Source of the DNA: Mxb001 sp049431945
Lineage (GTDB): Bacteria > Actinomycetota > Actinomycetes > S36-B12
Direction of reading: 5' to 3'
NCBI GenBank assembly: GCA_049431945.1
Contig: JBMTDJ010000036.1
Coordinates: forward strand, 1-18,807
Length of the DNA: 18,807 nucleotides
The translations under genes and the position numbers were made by a program. Below are positions 1 to 7,551 of the stretch, piece by piece; the stretch's first letter is position 1; every line of letters begins with the position of its first letter. The notes beneath the pieces are model-generated. The model had not been told where the DNA came from and ran no database searches. It saw only the letters and a list, made by a program, of their open reading frames with translations.

Positions 1-57
1 ATCGACATGGGCGGCCAGATGGCCGATCTCGTCGAGCGGGCGATGAAGCGCGTCTGA
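1..57 (+). CDS. C-terminal tail of an unidentified protein (partial)
   Basis: Frame 1 is open from the window edge and ends at TGA (55-57), giving an 18-residue tail (IDMGGQMADLVERAMKRV) that looks like an amphipathic C-terminal helix. The gene begins outside the window, so no family can be assigned. It is convergent with the molybdopterin oxidoreductase gene on the other strand, and only 24 bp separate the two stop codons. I see no clear terminator hairpin between them. That it is a real gene end is inferred from the open frame and the tight convergent fit. Confidence 0.45.
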   Translation: MDMGGQMADLVERAMKRV

Positions 58-81
58 GAGGTGTCGCCGAGCGCACGCGGA

Positions 82-1599
82 CTAGACGACCTCCACGCTC
101 CGCACGTCGTATCCGGTCGCGCCATCGGGGATCACGTCGCGAATCTCGCTCGTCTGCGTCTCGCCGAGGCCGTTCGTCGCGCGCACGGTGATCAGGTGAT
201 CGCCAGGCGTCGCCTCCCACTCCAGCCACCACTGCCGCCACGTGCGCGGGGTCGGCTGGTCGGCGAGTTGCGCGTCCTGCCAGGGACCTTCGTCGATGCT
301 CACCTCGACACGGCTGATGCCATCTCCGTCCATCGCCCACGCGACCCCGGCAATCGCAGTCTGACCTACTGAAACGTTCGCGCCAGGCAGGTCGAAGCGG
401 CTACCGGTGAGGACTGGCGCATCGGTGGCCCAGCCACGCACCGTCCAGTAGGCCGGATCGTCGGCGTAGGTCGTCGCCGTGATCTGCGTGACCCACTTCG
501 TCGCGGAGATGAAGCCGTAGAGCCCGGGGATGACCATGCGCACGGGGAACCCGTGCTCGATCGGCAGCGGCTCGCCGTTCATGCCGATGACGAGCAGCGG
601 CTCGCGCTCAGCCAGACCGTCGAGCGGCGTGCTGCAGGTCCAGCCGTCGACGGAGGTACTGAAGAGCTGATCTGCCCCGGCCTCGATTCCCGCGCGTTCA
701 AGCAGTGGGAGCAGTGGTGTGCCGAGCCAGCGGGCGGTGCCGATGAGATCGCCCCCAATTGGATTGGAGACGCACATGATGGTCACGTCCCGCTCAACCA
801 TAGGCATCTCGAGCAGTTCGGCGTAGGTGATCGTGAAGGGTCGCCGCACCATCCCATCGAAGGTCAGAGTCCACTCCTCCGCCGGCACCTGGGGCACGAT
901 CACCGCCGTATCGATCCGATAGAAGTCGGCATTAGGCGTGACGAAGGGCGGCATGCCCGGCACGGGCGCCTGCACCGATGCAGGGAGTGGCGGAAGTGCC
1001 TCGGCCGGTCTGGGCAGCACCGCGGCCAGGCGCGAGGCGGTCGCGCTTGCCTGGTTGGTCAGCCATCGCGCGCTTGCGAGTCCCACGCCACCAAGCACGA
1101 CGATGCCCCCTGCACCTAGCAAGACGTTGCGTCGACTAACCGAGGGCCCCGGCCCGTCTCCTGTGGACACCTCGGCAGGTCGAGCCAGCCGCATCATTGC
1201 CCAGAGGGCGAGTGCCGCTGCCCCACCGGCCACAAGCGACGGCACTGGCGCGAGCAGTGCATCGACCGGACGCAGCAGGGCGGCAACCGCTCCTACCGCA
1301 CCGGCGATGAGCATCACTTGGACCCCGAAGCCCACACGATCGCGCGAACGGACGCCAGCCCACGCCGCGATGCCGACGACAGCCGCAACAACGACCCCCA
1401 CCACGATCGACTTGGTCGCCGTACCGAATGTCGATGTCGCCCACTCCTTGACGACCGCTGGCGGGATGTCGATCGCGGTCGACGCGACGACCTCGATGGG
1501 TGCGTAGCCGGGGTCGATGAGCGCAGCGACGAGGGCTCCGATGGCAGCACCAAAGGCGGCAGAGATCACCCCGATGACGGCGTACACCCAGCGACTCAC
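82..1599 (-). CDS. Membrane-anchored molybdopterin-dependent oxidoreductase (sulfite oxidase/YedY fold)
   Basis: The protein has 505 residues. About four hydrophobic segments come first (roughly residues 4-28, 63-82, 90-109 and 117-139), then a twin-arginine-like motif SRRNVLL (155-161) leading into a fifth hydrophobic stretch (158-176). The catalytic part follows from about 220. Cys276 in VTIMCVSNPIGG sits where this fold places the thiolate ligand of molybdenum, and the C-terminal 110 residues resemble the Mo-co dimerisation domain. The catalytic domain is therefore probably exported, folded, through Tat and held at the outer membrane face. The physiological substrate is unknown; sulfite or oxidised methionine are only family possibilities. 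The GTG start at 1599 lacks a strong ribosome-binding site, and a GTG four codons later (1587) is an alternative. It is last in a minus-strand run of four genes, 36 bp after the DUF2071 gene. Confidence 0.88.
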   Translation of the reverse strand: MSRWVYAVIGVISAAFGAAIGALVAALIDPGYAPIEVVASTAIDIPPAVVKEWATSTFGTATKSIVVGVVVAAVVGIAAWAGVRSRDRVGFGVQVMLIAGAVGAVAALLRPVDALLAPVPSLVAGGAAALALWAMMRLARPAEVSTGDGPGPSVSRRNVLLGAGGIVVLGGVGLASARWLTNQASATASRLAAVLPRPAEALPPLPASVQAPVPGMPPFVTPNADFYRIDTAVIVPQVPAEEWTLTFDGMVRRPFTITYAELLEMPMVERDVTIMCVSNPIGGDLIGTARWLGTPLLPLLERAGIEAGADQLFSTSVDGWTCSTPLDGLAEREPLLVIGMNGEPLPIEHGFPVRMVIPGLYGFISATKWVTQITATTYADDPAYWTVRGWATDAPVLTGSRFDLPGANVSVGQTAIAGVAWAMDGDGISRVEVSIDEGPWQDAQLADQPTPRTWRQWWLEWEATPGDHLITVRATNGLGETQTSEIRDVIPDGATGYDVRSVEVV

Positions 1600-1635
1600 C
1601 CGGTCACGGTACGTCGGCCCGGGCGCGGTGGCATT

Positions 1636-2370
1636 TCAGGCAATGACCTGCGGTAGGCCGAAGGTCGTGTGGACGCCTGGGGCAAACAGAGGTCGCAGCG
1701 TCGGCTCGGGACCGACGCGGAGGCCAGCACGCTCAACGAGATCCTGGTCGAGGTCGATCAACTCCGTCGCGTGCACGACCCACGGCTCGTGCTCATTAGG
1801 GGTCCACACAGTGCGCCCGGCCAGAGTGGAGTGCAGTCCCCAGCGTGCCGTGAGGAAGACCTCGAGGTCGGTGGGCTCGACGCGCTCACCGACACGGGCG
1901 GTCATGGTGAGCGATCCGCCCCCGCGCGGATAGCGACGGTGAGAAGTCCACCACCACATGTCCCCGCGCTGCTTCACATGCATGCGTGCCCAGGTGTAGG
2001 GCAACCGATAGCCCCAGCGCGCGGACATCGCCGTGAACCAGCGCGTCGCCTCGAGGCTGCGAAAGACGACGCCGTGGCGGCCCTCGTCGTCGACGGAGTA
2101 CAGCCGCACATTGCATTCCAGGAACGTGCCGAGGTACGGCGTGGGATGACGGCGCCCGAGTCCGGCCTCGACCATCCGGAAGGGGATGAGTCCAACGTAG
2201 GTCGCCCCGTCGAGGACATCCGGCCGCGTTCCGCGCGGCAGGAGCGGCGCGACGTCGGCGGGATCGACCGCCCAGTGCAGGAAAAACAAGGACAGCCAGT
2301 CCTGATCGAACAGGGCCGGTCCCTGCAGAGGTGGAGCGAACGGGCTAACCCCGCCGAATGGCTGCGACAT
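1636..2370 (-). CDS. DUF2071 (YqjF-like) family protein
   Basis: The protein has 244 residues starting at MSQPFGG. The body (WLSLFFLHWAVDPADVAPLLPRG, then TYVGLIPFRM and TYLGTFLECNVRLYSVD-like segments) matches the DUF2071/YqjF family, which has a beta-rich fold and no established activity. The frame is open far upstream to 2661, but that extension overlaps the real DCC-family gene in another frame and has arginine-rich shadow composition, so the ATG at 2370 is preferred. This ATG shares its A with the TGA of the upstream gene (TGATG), which indicates translational coupling. It lies between a thiol oxidoreductase and a molybdoenzyme. No signal peptide is visible, so it is probably cytoplasmic. 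Confidence 0.85.
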   Translation of the reverse strand: MSQPFGGVSPFAPPLQGPALFDQDWLSLFFLHWAVDPADVAPLLPRGTRPDVLDGATYVGLIPFRMVEAGLGRRHPTPYLGTFLECNVRLYSVDDEGRHGVVFRSLEATRWFTAMSARWGYRLPYTWARMHVKQRGDMWWWTSHRRYPRGGGSLTMTARVGERVEPTDLEVFLTARWGLHSTLAGRTVWTPNEHEPWVVHATELIDLDQDLVERAGLRVGPEPTLRPLFAPGVHTTFGLPQVIA

Positions 2371-2744
2371 CAGGACGTGGACGCGTTCACCGCGCAGGCC
2401 GGCGTCGACCCGGGCAGCTTGTACCGATTCAGCGCTATCCACTTGTAGGTGCGATCCGCCACCCAGGCCACTCCGGGTGCATCGCCGATCGCCCCGAGGA
2501 TCGGCCACGGGATCGGAGCGTCGCGCAGCATCCGCATCACAGCCCGGCTGCCGGAGTGCACCCGTCGATCCGAGTCGACGTACTGCACCGCGGTACTGCA
2601 CTCCTCGGGGGTGAGGTTGAACTCCTCGATGGCGGTGAATTGCCACGGCTCGATGTCGCAATCGGGCTTGATCCAGCGCTTGATGACGTTGACCGAGGCA
2701 GTGCAGAAGCCGCAGTCCCCGTCGAAGATCATCAGTGGCCGCAT
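2370..2744 (-). CDS. DCC-family thiol-disulfide oxidoreductase (DUF393)
   Basis: A small protein of 124 residues with the motif DGDCGFC close to the N terminus, the DxxCxxC signature of the DUF393/DCC family, a predicted thioredoxin-like thiol-disulfide oxidoreductase. I chose the ATG at 2744 because it places the motif about seven residues from the start, as is usual in the family (MRPLMIFDGDCGFC). A GTG at 2765 would add seven residues and would overlap the TAG of the preceding lipoprotein gene as TAGTG, so a coupled longer form is possible. The 3' end overlaps the DUF2071 start by one base. The two cysteines suggest redox chemistry; the partner is unknown. Confidence 0.85.
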   Translation of the reverse strand: MRPLMIFDGDCGFCTASVNVIKRWIKPDCDIEPWQFTAIEEFNLTPEECSTAVQYVDSDRRVHSGSRAVMRMLRDAPIPWPILGAIGDAPGVAWVADRTYKWIALNRYKLPGSTPACAVNASTS

Positions 2745-2764
2745 ATCGACGACACTACCCCGCA

Positions 2765-3190
2765 CTAGGGCTGTGCCCCGTCAGCGGCAGAATCGGCGAC
2801 GATGGTCGTACCTTCACCAGTCAGCGTGAGACTGCCGTCCGCCACCTGCCAGGTCGGATTCGCCGATAGCGCAGCGGCGATCACCTGGTCCTGCTCCATG
2901 AGGGCCGGCTCGCACCCCATCCGCGTCGACGCGAGAGGCCCGACTTCAAGACGCGTGTCGGTGTAGGTGATCGAGCCGCCCATGTCATTGCAGGGGGTAT
3001 CCACCGCGATGCTGTCGGCGGCGAAACTGATCGTCACAGGGTCGATGACAGCGACTTGCCTGCCATCAACAGTGATCGATGTGACGACGTAGGAACCACC
3101 GATGAGGGCCTGCGGATCTCCTCCGGCGCCGCCCCCGCACGCGGTGAGAGCGAGCGCGGCCACGGCCACCAGGGCGTACTTCACTTTCAT
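2765..3190 (-). CDS. META/HslJ-like domain lipoprotein
   Basis: The protein has 141 residues. It opens with a lipoprotein signal peptide (MKVKYALVAVAALALTAC) whose lipobox LTAC makes Cys18 the predicted lipidated residue, so the mature protein should be anchored to the outer face of the cytoplasmic membrane. The remainder fits the META domain: a CNDMGGS segment, then TRMGC, a helix EQDQVIAAAL, and a final beta strand with SLTLTGEGTTIVA. The ATG at 3190 is preceded by GGAGGTGACC (3191-3200), an excellent ribosome-binding site, so the upstream in-frame MCVTAKEV start is rejected. It is the first gene of the four-gene run ending with the molybdoenzyme. The HslJ and META families are linked to stress resistance, but the function here is unknown. 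Confidence 0.85.
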   Translation of the reverse strand: MKVKYALVAVAALALTACGGGAGGDPQALIGGSYVVTSITVDGRQVAVIDPVTISFAADSIAVDTPCNDMGGSITYTDTRLEVGPLASTRMGCEPALMEQDQVIAAALSANPTWQVADGSLTLTGEGTTIVADSAADGAQP

Positions 3191-3200
3191 GGTCACCTCC
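3191..3200 (-). promoter_or_regulatory. Strong ribosome-binding site for the META lipoprotein
   Basis: The minus strand reads GGAGGTGACC immediately before the ATG at 3190. It settles the start codon against an in-frame upstream alternative at 3217. The 83-bp gap to the upstream racemase-family gene shows no clear terminator or promoter that I can support. Confidence 0.75.
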
Positions 3201-3273
3201 TTGGCTGTGACGCACATGCAGCATCCGCGGTTGCCGTCTGGCTCGGCGGGTAGGTCCAGCCATCCTCGCCGGG

Positions 3274-4350
3274 CTACGCCGGCCAGATATCGCCGATCGT
3301 GTAGCCCTCCGGGAATGGGTCGGATTCATCCAGCACCCACTCCGACGCGCCCGTTACCCAGGCGCGACCGGTGATGGTCGGCAGCACCGCGGCGTAATCA
3401 CCGACGGTGGTCTCACTGACGAGTCGGCCGGTGAACGTCGTGCCGAGCATGCCCATGTGGACGAAGGGTTGATCGAGTCCGAGCTCGCCGCGCGCATGCA
3501 TGCACGCCATGCGCGCGCACGTGCCGGTGCCGCACGGCGAGCGATCGAGCGCACCGGTCCACGTAGCTGGATCGTCGCTGAGCTGATCGGTGGCCATGAC
3601 CATCGCGTTGCGACCATCGATTCCAGGTCCTGGCGACGGTCCGGTGATCATGACGAGGTTGACGTCGTCGATATCGGGGTTGAGTGGATGCTGCACGCGA
3701 TAGGCCTGATTGACCGCGAGCTTCAGTCGCGCACCGAGGGATGTGAGTCGCGGGACATCGCTCGGCTCGAAGCCCACACCGAGATCCTCCGCCCGGGCGA
3801 GCACGAAGAATTGGCCGCCGAAGGCGATGTCGACGGGAATCGTGAGGTCCGAACCGGGCGGATCGACGCGCGGGTCTGTCGGCAGGGTGAGTGGCACGCC
3901 CAGATGCACTGCGAAGGCGGGCACGTTGCTGATGGTGACCGCGGTGACCTTGCCGGCTTCGCATCGCGCCTCCACACTCACGAGACCGACGGCGGTCTCC
4001 ACCGTGACGGTGGTAACGGGCTCCACCATGGGAATGCGACCGCTCTCGAGCAGTGCGGTGACGGTGCACATCGTGTTGCTGCCTGACATCGGCGTGAAGG
4101 CGCCCTGTTCCATGACGATGATCGCGACGTCGGCACGCGGATCAGATGGCGTCAGCGCAAGCACGGCGCAGAGTCCCGGGTAGCCGCGCGGCTCGTGTAG
4201 GACGAGCCGTCGGAAGTCATGCAGGTGCTGTGTCGCGTAGTCGAAACGCTCCGCGATGGTCGCGCCGGGGACGAGATCGTCCATGTCGACGATGACGCGT
4301 CCAGGCTCTCCCTCGGCGTGGGCGTCGATCGAGGTGTAGCGCAGGGTCAT
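3274..4350 (-). CDS. Proline racemase superfamily enzyme, Ser/Cys subtype (hydroxyproline epimerase or trans-3-hydroxyproline dehydratase)
   Basis: The protein has 358 residues and covers the whole proline racemase fold. The second catalytic motif is intact (DRSPCGTGT, Cys273). The first motif, which carries the other catalytic Cys in proline racemase and 4-hydroxyproline 2-epimerase (MCGH), reads PMSGSN here, with Ser89 in its place. From memory, Ser/Cys members of this superfamily have been reported with 4-hydroxyproline 2-epimerase and/or trans-3-hydroxy-L-proline dehydratase activity. The context supports hydroxyproline use: upstream lie a DapA-family lyase (25 bp away) and a D-amino-acid dehydrogenase, which in the trans-4-hydroxy-L-proline route would deaminate and oxidise the epimerised product. 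The ATG start gives MTLRYTSIDAHAEGEP, a typical family N terminus. The protein is cytoplasmic. The family is certain; the exact reaction is not. Confidence 0.88.
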   Translation of the reverse strand: MTLRYTSIDAHAEGEPGRVIVDMDDLVPGATIAERFDYATQHLHDFRRLVLHEPRGYPGLCAVLALTPSDPRADVAIIVMEQGAFTPMSGSNTMCTVTALLESGRIPMVEPVTTVTVETAVGLVSVEARCEAGKVTAVTISNVPAFAVHLGVPLTLPTDPRVDPPGSDLTIPVDIAFGGQFFVLARAEDLGVGFEPSDVPRLTSLGARLKLAVNQAYRVQHPLNPDIDDVNLVMITGPSPGPGIDGRNAMVMATDQLSDDPATWTGALDRSPCGTGTCARMACMHARGELGLDQPFVHMGMLGTTFTGRLVSETTVGDYAAVLPTITGRAWVTGASEWVLDESDPFPEGYTIGDIWPA

Positions 4351-4375
4351 CGGAATACCCCACCGTCAGCAGGTG

Positions 4376-5257
4376 TCACAGCGCCTGAGCATGCCGCAGT
4401 GCGGCGCCCAACTCGGCGCGGGCCTCGGCGGTGATGGGTCGGATCGGCGCACGGGTCGGTCCGGCGGATTCACCGATCTCCTCGAGGCCGCCCTTGATCG
4501 CTGCAACATAGTTGTGCGACTCCAGCAGGTCGTTGACCGGCCACAGGCCCTGCCACAGGCGGCGTCCCTCAGCGAGGTCGCCCTTCACGGCGAGCGCCTC
4601 ATACAGGCGCACGGCCTGCTCGGGCAGGAGGTTGGCCATGCCCCAGACCGAGCCCTTGGCGCCGGTGGCTAGCGCTCCGAAGGTGAGGGTGTCCCAGCCA
4701 TTGAAGAGCGTGATCTTGTCGGCGTAGCCGAGGAGCATCGCGGTGACGGTGCTGAAGTCGCCGCTGGTGTCCTTGATGTAGTCGACGTTCCTGATGTCCC
4801 CCAATCCGGCGAGCTCCGCCGCGGTGAGACGGATACCCGTCGCCCCAGGCACGTTGTAGTAGACGATCGGGATGTCGATCGCCTCGCCGACGGCGGTGAG
4901 GTGCGCGTGGAGTTCGTGCAGGCGGAGCGGGTCATAGTACGGCGGCACGATCATGACGCCATTGGCTCCGGCCCGCTGCGCGTGCAGGCTGAGCTCGATT
5001 GTCTCCTCGGTCGACTGCGCACCCGTGTGCGGGAAGGTCGGGATCCGACCCGCGGCGGCCGTGATCACCGCATCGGTGACGTGGCGGCGCTCCTCGTGAG
5101 TCATCGTCGTGAACTCACCCGTCGTACCCAGCGGGACCAGGCCGTGGATACCTGCCGCCACCATGCGGTCGACGTGGCGCGAGATACCCGCGTCGTCGAT
5201 GCGAAAGTCGTCGGTGAACGGCGTGACGAGGGCGACGAGGACGCCTGTGATGCTCAT
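4376..5257 (-). CDS. DapA-family lyase, likely 1-pyrroline-4-hydroxy-2-carboxylate deaminase
   Basis: The protein has 293 residues and is a DHDPS/N-acetylneuraminate lyase superfamily TIM barrel. Visible landmarks are GTTGEF (44-49), the catalytic Tyr134 in YYNVPGAT, and the Schiff-base lysine Lys162 in YIKDTSGD. True dihydrodipicolinate synthases carry an Arg after YNVPx that binds the aspartate-semialdehyde carboxylate; here that position is Ala139, which argues against a role in lysine synthesis. Between a D-amino-acid dehydrogenase and a hydroxyproline-epimerase homologue, the best inference is deamination of pyrroline-4-hydroxy-2-carboxylate to 2-oxoglutarate semialdehyde. The ATG overlaps the stop of the dehydrogenase gene as ATGA, so the two are translationally coupled. 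The frame extends upstream as far as 5791, but that part is a shadow of the dehydrogenase. Confidence 0.85.
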   Translation of the reverse strand: MSITGVLVALVTPFTDDFRIDDAGISRHVDRMVAAGIHGLVPLGTTGEFTTMTHEERRHVTDAVITAAAGRIPTFPHTGAQSTEETIELSLHAQRAGANGVMIVPPYYDPLRLHELHAHLTAVGEAIDIPIVYYNVPGATGIRLTAAELAGLGDIRNVDYIKDTSGDFSTVTAMLLGYADKITLFNGWDTLTFGALATGAKGSVWGMANLLPEQAVRLYEALAVKGDLAEGRRLWQGLWPVNDLLESHNYVAAIKGGLEEIGESAGPTRAPIRPITAEARAELGAALRHAQAL

Positions 5258-6540
5258 GCGTGTGCTCCCGAGGGGGTGAGGGCCGGCATCGGCTTGATGC
5301 GGCGGGCGAAGCGAGTGGGACTGAAGGGAAGGAGTCGCGGGGGGTAGCCGCGGCCGAGGATCGCGTCGGCGAGGGCGCGGGATGTGCCCGGGCCGAGGGT
5401 GACGCCGAGCATGCCGTGGCCGCTGGAGACGAAGGCGTTGGCGGTGCCGGGGAGCAGCCCGATGATCGGCATGCCATCGGGGGTCATCGGACGCATGCCC
5501 GCCTTGGCCTGCGGCGCGCTCGCCGGGGCCTGCCAGTCGTCGAAGTAGCCAGTCGGACCGCGCAGGATCGCTTGCACTCGGGTGACATTGACGTCCTCGT
5601 CCATGCCGGCGAACTCCATGGTGCCGGACAGGCGCAGACGACCGTCGTAGGGCGTCATCGCGATCTTGGCGTCCGAGAGATTGACGGCGGTGCGCAGTTG
5701 CACGGGTGCGGGCTTCATGTCGATGGAATAGCCCTTGCCTGGGCGGATCGGCAGGGGTACGCCGAAGAGATCGGTGACACGGCCGGTCCACGCTCCGGCG
5801 GCGACGGCGAATGTGTCACCAGTGAATCGCCGCTCACCGCTGCGTACCGCGACGATCGCATCGCCCAGGCGCTCGACGCGGTCGATAGGTGCTGACTCCG
5901 TGATCGTGCCGCCAAGCTCGACGATGCGCGCACGCAGACCGCGAGTCAGCGATGCCGCATCGAGGTGTCGCTCGTGGGGGAAGTAGATGCCGCCTGCAAG
6001 TCCGTTGCGCAGCGCGGGCTCGGCCTGGTGGATGGCATCGCCCTCGAGCACCTGGGGATCGAGACCGAAGGCAGCCTGAAGGTCCAGGCCCTCGACGTGG
6101 TGATGCATGTTGTCCGCGTCACGGAAGGCCATGAGCAGACCCCGGGCGTAGGCGTCGAAGGCGACGCCGTCGCGCGCGTAATCATCGAGGATGTCGTTGG
6201 TGGACTCCGCGAGCGCGAGGTGTGCCTGGAAGCCCGCACGGAAGTCGCGCTCATTGCAGCGTCGCCACATGCCGAGCATGAACTTCACATGATCGGGGTG
6301 CACCGACGGACTGATGTAGAGCGGGGAATCCTTACGGATCATCCACTTCATCGACTTGAGGATCAGGCCGGGTCCAGGGACCGGCGCAGCCTCGGAGGGC
6401 ACGACCCAGCCCGCGTTGACCGCGGAGGCACCCAGCCCGGGCTCGCGCGCGTCGACGATCTCGACCTCGGCACCTTGCCGCGCGAGCTCGTAGCCGAGCG
6501 TGAGCCCGAGGACACCACCACCGATGATGACCGTGCGCAT
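5254..6540 (-). CDS. FAD-dependent D-amino-acid dehydrogenase (DAO family), candidate D-hydroxyproline dehydrogenase
   Basis: The protein has 428 residues. The N terminus is a Rossmann FAD-binding motif GGGVLG (7-12), with Asp30 at the end of the second strand (VEIVDARE) to bind the ribose. The C-terminal FAD-contact region SSGHGMLGVTLGPGT is typical of DadA/DAO-type enzymes. Such enzymes oxidise D-amino acids to imino acids; with its neighbours the likely substrate is cis-4-hydroxy-D-proline, giving pyrroline-4-hydroxy-2-carboxylate. The gene begins nine bases after the parB stop, and its ribosome-binding site AGGAGAG overlaps that stop codon (TAGGAGAGCTGCATG), so it is probably co-transcribed with parAB. 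It overlaps the downstream DapA-family gene by four bases. The substrate is inferred only from context; DadA-like D-alanine or sarcosine oxidation is an alternative. Confidence 0.87.
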   Translation of the reverse strand: MRTVIIGGGVLGLTLGYELARQGAEVEIVDAREPGLGASAVNAGWVVPSEAAPVPGPGLILKSMKWMIRKDSPLYISPSVHPDHVKFMLGMWRRCNERDFRAGFQAHLALAESTNDILDDYARDGVAFDAYARGLLMAFRDADNMHHHVEGLDLQAAFGLDPQVLEGDAIHQAEPALRNGLAGGIYFPHERHLDAASLTRGLRARIVELGGTITESAPIDRVERLGDAIVAVRSGERRFTGDTFAVAAGAWTGRVTDLFGVPLPIRPGKGYSIDMKPAPVQLRTAVNLSDAKIAMTPYDGRLRLSGTMEFAGMDEDVNVTRVQAILRGPTGYFDDWQAPASAPQAKAGMRPMTPDGMPIIGLLPGTANAFVSSGHGMLGVTLGPGTSRALADAILGRGYPPRLLPFSPTRFARRIKPMPALTPSGAHA

Positions 6541-6552
6541 GCAGCTCTCCTA
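6541..6552 (-). promoter_or_regulatory. Ribosome-binding site overlapping the parB stop codon
   Basis: The minus strand reads TAGGAGAGCTGC followed by the ATG of the FAD dehydrogenase. The TAG that ends parB forms the first three bases, and its AG begins AGGAGAG, so termination of parB and initiation of the metabolic gene occur at the same spot. This leaves no room for an independent promoter between them. Confidence 0.7.
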
Positions 6553-7530
6553 TCCCTCGATGATGTCGGCGATGCGACGTAGGTCATCGAGGTCAGCGAA
6601 CTCGATGACGAGGCGGCCGCGGCTGCGCTCGGACCGCACCCCCTCCACGCGCACGCGCGTGTCGAGCACGTCACCTAGTCGGGACGAGACACCGTCGGTC
6701 ACCTCCGCCACGGCCGCCGAGGCACCCCCACGGGGCCGCGGTGTGCGCTTGCGCTTCGGCTCGCCGTCGTCGCCGATGAGCACGATCTCCTCGACCGTGC
6801 GTACCGACAGGCCCTCTTTGACAATGCGCTCAGCGAGGGCGTCCATGGCCTCGGGGTCTTCGAGGGAGAGCAGCGCACGGGCGTGTCCAGCGCTGATGAC
6901 GCCCGCAGCCACGCGCCGCTGGACGGCCGGGGGCAACTTGAGCAGCCTCATCGTGTTGGCGACCTGCGGGCGCGAGCGCCCCAGGCGCTGCGCCAATTCG
7001 TCCTGCGTGCCCCCGAAGTCGGCAAGCAACTGCTGGTACGCCGCCGCCTCTTCCAGAGGATTCAACTGTGCACGGTGCAAGTTCTCCAGCAGTGCCTCGC
7101 GCAGCATGTCGTCATCAGCGGTCTCGCGCACGATCGCCGGGATGCGTTCGAGACCGGCTTCCTGCGACGCGCGCCAGCGACGCTCACCCGCGATGAGTTC
7201 GAAGGCTGCACCCTTGCCATCGCGACGACGCACGACGATTGGCTGGAGCAGTCCGATCTCCTTGATGGAGTACGTCAGCTCGGCGAGGGCATCGGTGTCG
7301 AAGACCTGCCGTGGCTGCCGCGGGTTGGGCACCACGTCGGATGGCGCGACTTCGACATAGACCGCGCCGGCCACCGGATCGAGACCAGCGGGAGAAGGTG
7401 CCTTCGCCTTGGCAGCCTTCCGGGTCGGCGATGTCGCCAACGTGGAGGTCGCAGGTGTGGTCGTCGGCCCTGGCTCTGTCGGGATCAGGGCCCCCAGGCC
7501 ACGACCCAGGCCCCTTTTCGCCTCAGCCAT
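6550..7530 (-). CDS. parB: ParB chromosome-partitioning protein (CTPase, parS-binding)
   Basis: The protein has 326 residues. The N terminus MAEAKRGLGRGLGALIP is the conserved basic segment that stimulates ParA. A low-complexity linker (about 18-55) leads to the CTP-binding core with GERRWRA (115-121) and ENLHRAQLNPLEEA (149-162), then a helix-turn-helix (about 175-200, TQDELAQRLGRSRPQVANTM) that reads parS, and a C-terminal dimerisation domain. ParB loads at parS and spreads as a CTP-dependent clamp to drive origin segregation with ParA. The ATG at 7530 has GGGAGG upstream (about 7539-7544). It lies 41 bp after parA, with two DnaA boxes in that gap, and two parS sites lie just upstream of parA. 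Downstream genes are metabolic, which is unusual. Confidence 0.97.
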   Translation of the reverse strand: MAEAKRGLGRGLGALIPTEPGPTTTPATSTLATSPTRKAAKAKAPSPAGLDPVAGAVYVEVAPSDVVPNPRQPRQVFDTDALAELTYSIKEIGLLQPIVVRRRDGKGAAFELIAGERRWRASQEAGLERIPAIVRETADDDMLREALLENLHRAQLNPLEEAAAYQQLLADFGGTQDELAQRLGRSRPQVANTMRLLKLPPAVQRRVAAGVISAGHARALLSLEDPEAMDALAERIVKEGLSVRTVEEIVLIGDDGEPKRKRTPRPRGGASAAVAEVTDGVSSRLGDVLDTRVRVEGVRSERSRGRLVIEFADLDDLRRIADIIEG

Positions 7531-7551
7531 GGGACATCCTCCCGTTAGTCT

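Noticed and set aside
58..81. Terminator between the two convergent genes at the left end
   Set aside because: The 24-bp gap has no convincing stem-loop or T-run.
1669..2448. Open frame of 259 codons on the plus strand opposite DUF2071
   Set aside because: No recognisable domain, and the opposite strand carries a clear family protein.
2371..2661. N-terminal extension of the DUF2071 frame up to 2661
   Set aside because: It overlaps the well supported DCC-family gene in another frame and has arginine-rich shadow composition. The ATG at 2370, coupled as TGATG, fits the family.
5258..5791. Upstream extension of the DapA-family frame
   Set aside because: This part is antiparallel-free shadow within the FAD dehydrogenase gene, low in complexity and rich in Arg, Pro and His. 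The family start is at 5257.
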